Positions 24,851 to 32,415 of a stretch of DNA of 40,267 bases are shown here, one piece after another. The position numbers were made by a program, and so were the translations under genes. The notes beneath the pieces are model-generated. The model worked only from the letters and a program-made list of their open reading frames with translations. It was not told where the DNA came from and did not search any database. Source of the DNA: Proteiniphilum sp. UBA4084 (lineage in GTDB: Bacteria > Bacteroidota > Bacteroidia > Bacteroidales > Dysgonomonadaceae); the NCBI GenBank assembly GCA_002383605.1, contig DFYK01000034.1, forward strand, positions 1-40,267. Reading direction: 5' to 3'. Within the stretch, counting starts at the first letter, position 1; each line of letters opens with the position of its first letter.

Positions 24851-25939
24851 ATGAAGAAGTACAATTTCAATGCAGGGCCGTGTGTGTTGCCCCGCCCCGC
24901 AGTAGAATCAGCCATTGAAGCAATACGCGATTTCGATAATACCGGCATTGGTATTCTCGAAATTTCCCACCGTACGCCGGGCTGGGAAAGAATTATGAAA
25001 GAGACTGCCGACTTATGGAAGGAACTGCTCAATATTCCCGACAACTACCAGATTCTCTTGTTGGGCGGCGGTGCCAGTACCCAGTTTTTTGAAGTTCCTG
25101 CCAACCTCATGCAAAAGAAGGCCGCCTACCTGCAGACCGGCGTTTGGGCCAAGAAGGCCATCAAAGAGGCTAAATTCTACGGTGAAGTACAGGTTGTGGC
25201 TTCATCGGAAGATAAAAACTATTCCTATATCCCGAAAGGATATACCATACCGGCCGATGCCGATTATTTTCATATTACCACCAACAACACCATTTACGGG
25301 ACTGAACTGCACGAAGATATCGACAGCCCCGTGCCTTTGGTAGCCGATATGTCTTCCGATATCATGAGCCGCCCGGTAGATGTATCCAAATATGGCATTA
25401 TCTACGGAGGTGCACAGAAAAATGTGGGACCCGCCGGCGTTGCGTTTGTGATTGTCAGAGAAGATATTCTCGGGAAAATCGATCGTCCGCTACAGACTAT
25501 GGTGGACTACCGTACACATATCGGTGGTGCCGAAAAAGACCGCTCCATGTTCAATACTCCTCCAGTTTTTTCGATTTTCGTCATGCACGAAACCCTGAAA
25601 TGGGTGAAAGAACTGGGTGGCTTGGAAGCGATGCACAAAATGAACAAGGAGAAAGCAGGACTGCTCTACAACGAAATAGACCGCAACAAACTCTTCGTGG
25701 GTACGGCTGCTAAAGAAGACCGTTCCATCATGAACGTCTGCTTCGTAATGAATGAAGAATACAAAGACAAAGAAGCCGCATTCCTCGAATTTGCAAAGGA
25801 GAGAGGCATGGTGGGTATCAAGGGACACCGTTCCGTAGGCGGTTTCCGGGCATCCATCTACAACGCCTGTCCGCGAGAGGCCGTGGAGGCGCTGATTCAG
25901 TGCATGCAGGATTTTGAAAAGCAGAATTTATTACAATGA
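24851..25939 (+). CDS. serC: Phosphoserine aminotransferase
   Basis: A 362-residue PLP enzyme converting 3-phosphohydroxypyruvate and glutamate to phosphoserine; it also acts in pyridoxal phosphate synthesis in many bacteria. FNAGPCVLPRPAVE starts the protein, SHRTPGWERI and LLLGGGASTQFFEVP bind phosphate/PLP, and Lys190 in YGGAQKNVGPAG forms the Schiff base. The C-terminal VGIKGHRSVGGFRASIYNA is typical. It is complete. It follows serA by 144 bases that hold the heptamer arrays; cotranscription is likely, since no promoter is seen between them. Confidence 0.95.
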   Translation: MKKYNFNAGPCVLPRPAVESAIEAIRDFDNTGIGILEISHRTPGWERIMKETADLWKELLNIPDNYQILLLGGGASTQFFEVPANLMQKKAAYLQTGVWAKKAIKEAKFYGEVQVVASSEDKNYSYIPKGYTIPADADYFHITTNNTIYGTELHEDIDSPVPLVADMSSDIMSRPVDVSKYGIIYGGAQKNVGPAGVAFVIVREDILGKIDRPLQTMVDYRTHIGGAEKDRSMFNTPPVFSIFVMHETLKWVKELGGLEAMHKMNKEKAGLLYNEIDRNKLFVGTAAKEDRSIMNVCFVMNEEYKDKEAAFLEFAKERGMVGIKGHRSVGGFRASIYNACPREAVEALIQCMQDFEKQNLLQ

Positions 25940-26036
25940 ACAAGGTGAACAGTCACCGAACTATCAGTTGGTCAAGAAGATTTGGGAGCGAATCGATGAT
26001 ATGATCGACTGTGAATTTGATGATGACGACGATTGA
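25914..26036 (+). CDS. Possible small protein or gene remnant after serC
   Basis: A frame overlapping the last 26 bases of serC encodes about 40 residues if TTG at 25914 is the start. The part after the serC stop reads NYQLVKKIWERIDDMIDCEF and ends in five Asp. This looks like a genuine amphipathic, acidic protein tail rather than random translation. No ATG is available upstream in this frame before a stop. It may be a short coupled gene, or the 3' end of a gene whose front was lost when serC was joined to it. I do not recognise a family. Confidence 0.3.
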   Translation: MKSRIYYNEQGEQSPNYQLVKKIWERIDDMIDCEFDDDDD

Positions 26037-26058
26037 CCAATAGTTAATCTGTAACGAG

Positions 26059-26088
26059 GGAGCTCTCAGCAATGAGGCTCCTTTTTTT
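26059..26088 (+). terminator. serA-serC operon terminator
   Basis: GGAGC/GCTCC and CTCA/TGAG pair with one bulged T around a GCAA tetraloop, followed by seven T residues (26082-26088). Confidence 0.85.
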
Positions 26089-26125
26089 GTTTATATTTAT
26101 TTAACCATAAATAAGTACGAAGTAA

Positions 26126-26155
26126 TTTGAATGTTACGAAAAAGTCGTATATTTG
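26126..26155 (+). promoter_or_regulatory. Promoter of the blaI operon
   Basis: TTTG (26126-26129), 18-base spacer, TATATTTG (26148-26155), a near-ideal Bacteroidetes promoter. The repeat TAATTTGAA occurs at 26123-26131 and 26164-26172 on either side of the -7 box. GTAA-N8-TTAC (26122-26137) covers the -33 box. These are candidate BlaI sites. Confidence 0.7.
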
Positions 26156-26201
26156 TGATGTTATAATTTGAAGTAATAAACGTAAACAACAAAATAAAAT
26201 A

Positions 26202-26567
26202 ATGATGGAGCGATTAACCCCCCAGGAAGAGAATGTGATGCTGCACGTATGGCAACTGAACGAATGTGCAATAAAAGATGTGTTTGACAGAATGGAAGAA
26301 CCCAGGCAGCCCTATACGACCATCGCATCCATTTTTAATAATCTTGAGAAAAAGGGATATCTAACGAAACGAAGGTTCGGCAATGTGAAAGTTTATAAGC
26401 CCAGGATCACCGAACCTGCATACAAAAGACATTTCCTGTCGGATGTGGTGAAAAGTTATTTCGATAACTCTTATAAAGAACTGGTTTCCTTCTTTGCAAA
26501 GGAGCAAAAGGTAAGTGCCGAGGATCTGAACGAGATTGTGCGTCTGATTGAAAAGAGTCAGAAGTAG
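26202..26567 (+). CDS. blaI: BlaI/MecI/CopY family transcriptional repressor
   Basis: A 121-residue winged-helix protein with LTPQEENVMLHVWQLNECAIKD opening the DNA-binding domain. YTTIASIFNNLEKKGYLTKR is the recognition helix and wing, and the C-terminal dimerisation helix region is SYFDNSYKELVSFFAKEQKV. The family represses its own operon and is inactivated by cleavage after a partner M56 protease senses a cell-wall signal. The next gene, 23 bases away, is such a protease. Two ATGs open the frame; the first at 26202 is used, but 26205 is equally likely. The target is probably its own promoter at 26126-26155, as inference. No beta-lactamase is nearby. Confidence 0.93.
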   Translation: MMERLTPQEENVMLHVWQLNECAIKDVFDRMEEPRQPYTTIASIFNNLEKKGYLTKRRFGNVKVYKPRITEPAYKRHFLSDVVKSYFDNSYKELVSFFAKEQKVSAEDLNEIVRLIEKSQK

Positions 26568-26590
26568 GTATTCAGTCACCCAAAAATTCA

Positions 26591-28561
26591 TTGATCATGC
26601 ATCCAATTTTTATTTATATTATTCAGGTAAATTGCGCATTGGTGCTGTTCTATCTCTTATACGCAACTTTATGCAAGAGAGATAAGTTTTTGATAATCAG
26701 ACGTTTCTATTTTATTTCGACCATTGTTTTTTCTCTGGTATATCCACTTTTTGTCGTACCCGGTTTGATGGATGTTTTGAGTTTCGGAGCCAATGAACCG
26801 GCCGCAGCTGAGACTGCTGTTCTTATAGAGGCGCCGACTTTTGAAATGGTTACCGAGGGACAAGCTGCAGCGGCCGACTTATTCCATATTCCCTGGAAAG
26901 AGTTATCGGTCATCATGTATATTGCTGTGACTCTCTTTTTTATATTTCGTTTTTTGTGGCAACTGGCATCAATTCTCCGGATACGCATGAAAAGTAAGAA
27001 GATCATTGTTGCGGATGTCGAGATTTATAACCTGAAAAATGATCAGACCCCCTTCTCGTTCTTCGGGATGATATTTATTAACTCCAAAATGCATTCGGAG
27101 GAGGAGCTTGCGCAGATAATCATCCATGAACATACGCATGTAAGAGAAAAACATTCTCTGGATATCATGCTCATAGAAACCATATTGCTTTTTTCCTGGT
27201 GGAATCCCTTTGTCTGGCTGTTGAAGCGCGAGATGGCAATGAACCTTGAGTATCTTGCCGATAGCGGAGTGCTGCGCGAGGGCGTGGACAGCAAGGATTA
27301 TCAATACCACCTGCTCCGACTGACTTATCATGAAACTGCAGTTCAGATAGTAAATAACTTTAATGTATCACAATTAAAACAGAGAATTATGATGATGAAT
27401 AAAACCAGATCCTCCACGCTGAAGTTGGCGAAATACCTGCTGATGCTGCCGCTTGTCTTTCTGTTGGTGACAGCCAACAGTCTTTACGCGGCACAGCAGG
27501 AACCTATGTCCGATGAGGCAGTTGCGACGCTCCCGACAATCGCATCGGATGAAGAGATCTTTTCACAGGACCCCCCGCCCGTAAAGAAGGAGGGAGCCGG
27601 GGAAGAGATTTTTGTGGTTGTGGAGAATCAGCCAGAATTTCCGGGCGGACAAGAAGCTATGATGCAATTTCTGGCAGACAGTATCCGCTATCCGAGAGAG
27701 TCAATGGAGAAAGGAGTACAGGGACGTGTAATCTGCAACTTCGTGGTCATGAAAGATGGTAGCGTGAGTGATGTGCAGGTTGTTCGCGGCGTGGATTCGC
27801 TGATCGATGCCGAGGCTGTTCGCGTGCTGAAGTTGATGCCCGACTGGAAACCGGGAACCCAACGTGGAAAGAAGGTAAATGTGCGGTATACGCTGCCCGT
27901 GGTTTTTAGACTTCTTAAAAATGAGCCAAAGATCGTGATCGATGAACCCAAACAGATTAGTGAAGCCATGTCGGTAGAAGCTCAGGTGCAACCACATTTC
28001 ACCTTCCCGGGAGGTCAAAAGGAGATGATGCGGTTTGTTTCTGAGAAGATCAAGTATCCGGCAGTAGCACAGGAGAAGGGGCTGCAAGGACTTGTGAATG
28101 CTTCGTTCCGGGTAAATAATGCCGGAAAGATAACCGGAGCAGAAGTGATTGACGCCTCTGAGGAGATGTCTGCTTTAAACAACGAAGTGTTACGGATTAT
28201 CAGGGAAATGCCGCAATGGGAAAAGGATGAGTTTGTTCTGGTATCGGGCAGGGTAACTGATTCCAATTCTCAGCCATTACAAGGTGCGGCCGTCATTATA
28301 AAAGGGACCAATGAAGGCACGATCACCGATGCCAGGGGAGGTTTTCAACTGAAGGTGCCGGCGGGTGAAGCTTCACTGGCCATTTCATTTGTCGGATACA
28401 AAACCGAGTCGGTTGCTTTATCAACCCTTAAACCGTCGGGTGGAGAAATGGTGACAAGCTTGCCGTTTGTTTTTAAATTACAGGGAGACGGAACTTCGAA
28501 ATCGTATGCAGGGCCGATCCCAGAGAATGCAGTCGTTGTGGTGGGGTATGGTGTTCAATGA
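26591..28561 (+). CDS. M56 (BlaR1-like) metallopeptidase with TonB-C and SusC-like regulatory domains
   Basis: A 656-residue sensor protease. Transmembrane helices lie near 5-27, 36-54, 100-125 and 280-298. The zinc motif HEHTH is at 179-183 on the cytoplasmic side, with NLEYLADSGV downstream supplying the third ligand region. Residues of about 345-440 form a TonB C-terminal domain (PEFPGGQEAMMQF, YPRESMEKGVQGRV, PDWKPG). A second one (about 470-545) breaks off after MPQW. It runs straight into a carboxypeptidase-regulatory-like domain (VSGRVTDSNSQPLQGAAVII, ISFVGYKTES), and the protein ends with VVVGYGVQ, the stretch that normally precedes the SusC plug. It is cotranscribed with blaI and overlaps the TPR gene by four bases. 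The inducing signal is unknown. Confidence 0.88.
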   Translation: MIMHPIFIYIIQVNCALVLFYLLYATLCKRDKFLIIRRFYFISTIVFSLVYPLFVVPGLMDVLSFGANEPAAAETAVLIEAPTFEMVTEGQAAAADLFHIPWKELSVIMYIAVTLFFIFRFLWQLASILRIRMKSKKIIVADVEIYNLKNDQTPFSFFGMIFINSKMHSEEELAQIIIHEHTHVREKHSLDIMLIETILLFSWWNPFVWLLKREMAMNLEYLADSGVLREGVDSKDYQYHLLRLTYHETAVQIVNNFNVSQLKQRIMMMNKTRSSTLKLAKYLLMLPLVFLLVTANSLYAAQQEPMSDEAVATLPTIASDEEIFSQDPPPVKKEGAGEEIFVVVENQPEFPGGQEAMMQFLADSIRYPRESMEKGVQGRVICNFVVMKDGSVSDVQVVRGVDSLIDAEAVRVLKLMPDWKPGTQRGKKVNVRYTLPVVFRLLKNEPKIVIDEPKQISEAMSVEAQVQPHFTFPGGQKEMMRFVSEKIKYPAVAQEKGLQGLVNASFRVNNAGKITGAEVIDASEEMSALNNEVLRIIREMPQWEKDEFVLVSGRVTDSNSQPLQGAAVIIKGTNEGTITDARGGFQLKVPAGEASLAISFVGYKTESVALSTLKPSGGEMVTSLPFVFKLQGDGTSKSYAGPIPENAVVVVGYGVQ

Positions 28562-29868
28562 AAATCAGGCTATTCATCTTTATTCTCCTTGCATTCCATA
28601 CCATGTACGGATATGCGCAGATCAACCAGGTAAGGGAACTGATTGAAAATTATCGTTACCGGGAAGCGATCAAACTGCTCGAGGTATCACCGCAGAGCAT
28701 TGATAACCTGTTGCTGATGGCCGATTGCTATCAGCAAGTCAACGACTACAGTCCGGCGTTACGGATCTATGATTCCCTTTCGGTTTGTTATCCCGAAAAC
28801 AGGAACATATTGATGGCAGGGGCTGAATGTGCCTACCAGAGCGGAAATGCTGATCTCTCTCTTGCATATTGGCAAAAAATGAATGCGCTTTCTCCGGATA
28901 ATCTTTTTCTGCAGACCCGGTTGGCTGTGGCTTACTACCGGGCAGGGGACTGGCATGGTACCATCCGGGCTACGGATGAGGTGTTTAAGCAGGATTCCAT
29001 TCCCATGCTGTTGCGAATGGCCGGAGATGCCCACATCTACCTGAATGACGGTGTGGGACTGGTCTATTACATGAAGGCGATCGAAAAGGATCCTGCCGAC
29101 CATCTGGCACTGCGAAACCTGTGCGATTTTTACTATTCCATACAGTTGTATGATACCGTTGTCATGCTCACCGACCGGTATCTTTCGGGAATCAATCCCG
29201 ACCACAAATCAATTGGACAACTGAACGGGATGGCCCTCTACTCATCCGGAGAATACCGGAAAGCAATCGAACGCTTGCGGCGCAATGTGGAATTGAAAGA
29301 CTCCAGCTATACCACCACCTACTTTCTTGGAATGAGTTATTATGCATCAAAACTCTATTTTGATGCCACAAAATGGTTGGATATCGCCTACGGAAAGGCG
29401 ACACCCGAGCCCGATGTCAATCTACTTTATTACTACGGAACAGCTCTCTCCAGAACATTCGACCGCAAAAAGGGAATAGAGATACTTAACGAAGGTGTTG
29501 GTAAAATTGAAAAAATAGGAGAGATGCTTTTCGACTATGAGGTTTCACTTGCTGTTGCCCATCAGCGTTCGAAATTGCTTTCAAAAGCCATCGGGTATTA
29601 TCAGTCGGCTTTCAAACGACGACCGCAGACTCATTCCATCCTCTACAACATTGCCTCTGTGTATGACGAGATGGAGGATATGGAAGGCGCGTTGTCCTAT
29701 TACGAGCGTTTTCTAAAAACAGCTCCCGCCGAATTTAATGTGAATGGAGAGCCGGTTGCCCAAAGCGAATTGGAAAAACTCACCTCCAGTGAGCTATACT
29801 ATCGAGCAGCCGCCCAACGGGTGGCGGAACTGCAAAAAAAACGCTTCTTCGATCAGAGAAAGCAGTGA
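28558..29868 (+). CDS. Exported tetratricopeptide repeat protein
   Basis: A 436-residue protein with a signal peptide (MKIRLFIFILLAFHTMYGYA). Helical TPR-like repeats fill most of the rest, e.g. YRYREAIKLLEVSP, QQVNDYSPALRIYDSLS, NADLSLAYWQKMNAL and DMEGALSYYERFLKTAP. It is probably periplasmic or lipid-free at the outer membrane, and acts as a protein-binding scaffold. It starts in the ATGA of the M56 gene and ends the blaI operon. Its position suggests that it is part of the sensory or output branch. It converges on the PBP1A gene with ten bases between the stops. Confidence 0.85.
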   Translation: MKIRLFIFILLAFHTMYGYAQINQVRELIENYRYREAIKLLEVSPQSIDNLLLMADCYQQVNDYSPALRIYDSLSVCYPENRNILMAGAECAYQSGNADLSLAYWQKMNALSPDNLFLQTRLAVAYYRAGDWHGTIRATDEVFKQDSIPMLLRMAGDAHIYLNDGVGLVYYMKAIEKDPADHLALRNLCDFYYSIQLYDTVVMLTDRYLSGINPDHKSIGQLNGMALYSSGEYRKAIERLRRNVELKDSSYTTTYFLGMSYYASKLYFDATKWLDIAYGKATPEPDVNLLYYYGTALSRTFDRKKGIEILNEGVGKIEKIGEMLFDYEVSLAVAHQRSKLLSKAIGYYQSAFKRRPQTHSILYNIASVYDEMEDMEGALSYYERFLKTAPAEFNVNGEPVAQSELEKLTSSELYYRAAAQRVAELQKKRFFDQRKQ

Positions 29869-29878
29869 ACCCGCAGTA

Positions 29879-32275
29879 TCAGTTGAATATATCGTCGATT
29901 CCCTCGTTGTTCACAACCGGATCGTTGCTGCGATAAAAATCGGGAGAGTAGCGTTGCATGTCGTGACAGGGGTCGAACCCGGCGGGTATTTCAAATACCC
30001 CGTCGTCGGTATAATTTAATTCAGGATCGGCGTATACCTTCTGGTAGAAGATGCCCTGAATTGGGAGTGCCATGCTGGCTCCCTGTCCATATGCCATCCT
30101 GTCGAAATGGATGGAGGGTTCCTCACCACCCACCCAGCAGCCTGCGACCAGGCTGGGAGTGAACGACATGAACCAGCCGTCGGAGTTGTTGTTTGTCGTA
30201 CCTGTTTTTGCGCCCATCTGCCCCTTCAGGTTATAAATTCTGCGCAGGCGACCTCCTGTACCACCATCGACGACAGCCTTCAGCATATCGAGCATCTTGT
30301 AGGAGGTGGTTTCGCTGAATATCTCCTTCATCTCCGGCACAAAGGTGGCTACCTCGTTGCCATAAGAGTCCTCAATGCGGGTCACAAACATGGGTTCCAC
30401 GCGGATACCGCGGTTGATGAAGGAGGAGTAGGCACCCACCATCTCATATACCGATGCGTCGTTGGGTCCCAAAGCCAGTGATACAACCGGGTCGGCAGGT
30501 GTCTTCAATCCGAACGACTGTAACATGCGTGCAAAGGCGTAGGGGGAGAACTGTTTCATCAGGTAGGCCGTAACCCAGTTGTCAGAGTTTTGCAAACCCC
30601 ATTTGATGGAGACAAACTCACCGTTTGCCCCACGCGAGTTGCGGGGAGTCCATTCCTCTCCGGTCTCCGTGATCAGGGTCACAGGTCCGTGCATCATGCC
30701 ATCGCAGGGGCTCATCCCCTCTTCCATGGCCAGTGTATAGAGGTAGGGTTTGATGGTGGATCCGATCTGTCTTTTTCCGGTGGAGACCATGTCGTATTTG
30801 AAATACTTGAAATCGGGGCCGCCTACATAGGCTTTCACATGGCCTGTCAACGGATCCATGGCCATAAAGCCGGCACGGAGAAAGTTCTTGTGGTAGCGGA
30901 TGGAGTCCCAGGGTGTCATCAATGTATCCACTTCCCGCTGATGCCAGGAAAAGACTTTCATCTCTACCGGTTTCTCCTTGAAATTTTTGAGGATGTCCGC
31001 TTCGCTGAAACCGGCTTTTTTCAGTATACGATACCGGTCGGTCTGCTTCATGGCGACCGTCATCAGGTTCTCTACCTGGTCACTCACTTCGCTGGAGTAG
31101 GGTGCATACTTCTTCCCGGCTTTTTCCCGGAAGAACTGATCCTGGAGGTAACCTCCCAGATGTTCCTTCACGGCTGCTTCTGCATGACGCTGCATCCGCT
31201 TGTTGATGGTGGAATAGATCTTGAGGCCATCGGTGTAAATGTCGTAACTGGAGCCATCTGCTTTCTTGTTCTTGTTGCACCAGCCATACAGTGGATTTTC
31301 CACCCATGCGAGTGAATCTTCTGTGAACTGCTGCCGTTGCCAGGAAGCATAATTCTTCCGGTTGGGCTTGTCGGCCATCATCATCTTTGCCAGGTGCTGC
31401 CTGTAGTAGGGTGCGGCAATATCCACATGGTCGGAACGGTTGAAATCAATTTCCAGGGGTAGTTGCTTCAAAGAATCGGCTTCCTGCCTGGTGAGATGAT
31501 CTGCCTTCTTCATTTGAGATAGTACCACATTGCGCCGGTCACGGGTGAGATCGGCACGGCGCACTGGATTATACAGGGATGAATTTTTCAACATGCCGAT
31601 CAGCGTGGCTGCTTCTTCCACTTTCAGCTCACCGGGCCTCTTGTTGAAATAGGTGCGCGCAGCCGATTCAATTCCTACGGCATTGTAGTTGAAATCATAT
31701 TTGTTCAGGTAGAGATTAACAATCTCATCTTTTGTGTAGTATCGCTCCAGCTTTGCAGCAATCACCCATTCCACCGGCTTTTGATAAAGACGTTGGATCT
31801 TGTTGCTTGCACGAGGGGAATAAAGCAGCTTGGCCAGCTGCTGGGTGATGGTACTGCCGCCGCCGCTTTCGGACTGGTTCAGTATCACTGTCTTAAAAAT
31901 AGCCCTGCCCAGGCCGATGATGTCGATGCCGGAATGGGAATAATAACGGACATCTTCTGTGGAAATAAGGGCATTGATGAGATGGGGCGACAACTCGGAG
32001 TAATCTATCATGATGCGGTTGTCGTCGCTCTCCGAATAGGTAAAGAGCAGATCATTGTCGGAAGAAATTACCTGGGAAGCATATTTATCGATCGGATTTT
32101 CCAGCTCGTTGATATCGGGCAGGTATCCGAGCGCTCCAACTGATACGAGTGTGAAAAAAAACAGTGTGGCGGCCACGATGAGTCCGAAGACACCCCACAT
32201 GGCCTTTACAATGTCATACTTACCCGTGTTGTTTTTTGCTGATCCCTTGCGGAGCGTCTTTTTTTTCTTGCCCAT
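29879..32275 (-). CDS. Class A penicillin-binding protein (PBP1A)
   Basis: A 798-residue bifunctional peptidoglycan synthase. A basic cytoplasmic tail (KKKKTLRKG) and one membrane helix (about 27-50) precede the GT51 glycosyltransferase domain, with catalytic Glu107 in STEDVRYYSHSGID and GGSTITQQLAK at 139-149. The transpeptidase domain has Ser506-x-x-Lys509 (GSTIKP), SDN at 564-566 and KTG at 690-692. All motifs are present, so both activities should work. It is alone under its own promoter (32326-32353). Adjacency to the BlaI-M56 operon makes a cell-wall stress link attractive, but the genes converge rather than share transcription. Confidence 0.95.
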   Translation of the reverse strand: MGKKKKTLRKGSAKNNTGKYDIVKAMWGVFGLIVAATLFFFTLVSVGALGYLPDINELENPIDKYASQVISSDNDLLFTYSESDDNRIMIDYSELSPHLINALISTEDVRYYSHSGIDIIGLGRAIFKTVILNQSESGGGSTITQQLAKLLYSPRASNKIQRLYQKPVEWVIAAKLERYYTKDEIVNLYLNKYDFNYNAVGIESAARTYFNKRPGELKVEEAATLIGMLKNSSLYNPVRRADLTRDRRNVVLSQMKKADHLTRQEADSLKQLPLEIDFNRSDHVDIAAPYYRQHLAKMMMADKPNRKNYASWQRQQFTEDSLAWVENPLYGWCNKNKKADGSSYDIYTDGLKIYSTINKRMQRHAEAAVKEHLGGYLQDQFFREKAGKKYAPYSSEVSDQVENLMTVAMKQTDRYRILKKAGFSEADILKNFKEKPVEMKVFSWHQREVDTLMTPWDSIRYHKNFLRAGFMAMDPLTGHVKAYVGGPDFKYFKYDMVSTGKRQIGSTIKPYLYTLAMEEGMSPCDGMMHGPVTLITETGEEWTPRNSRGANGEFVSIKWGLQNSDNWVTAYLMKQFSPYAFARMLQSFGLKTPADPVVSLALGPNDASVYEMVGAYSSFINRGIRVEPMFVTRIEDSYGNEVATFVPEMKEIFSETTSYKMLDMLKAVVDGGTGGRLRRIYNLKGQMGAKTGTTNNNSDGWFMSFTPSLVAGCWVGGEEPSIHFDRMAYGQGASMALPIQGIFYQKVYADPELNYTDDGVFEIPAGFDPCHDMQRYSPDFYRSNDPVVNNEGIDDIFN

Positions 32276-32325
32276 ATATGAATTAAATCGCTGTTTTTCT
32301 GCTTGAACTTTTCAAAAGTCAGCCG

Positions 32326-32353
32326 CAAAATTACACAAAACCATTGGAAACAA
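32326..32353 (-). promoter_or_regulatory. PBP1A promoter
   Basis: On the - strand: TTG (32353-32351), 17-base spacer, TAATTTTG (32333-32326). The leader to the ATG is about 45 bases. A small inverted repeat ACTTTT/AAAAGT (32308-32320) lies just downstream. Confidence 0.65.
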
Positions 32354-32384
32354 GAAGGAAGAAGTATTAAAAATAGTTTCCTTC
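32354..32384 (-). terminator. Weak hairpin after the barrel-protein gene
   Basis: GAAGGAA and TTCCTTC form a perfect 7-bp stem with a 17-base loop, but only TTGTTT follows on the - strand. It may terminate the trmB operon inefficiently. Confidence 0.3.
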
Positions 32385-32415
32385 CCGGTTTTACAAAATT
32401 CGTGCACAGCGCCTT

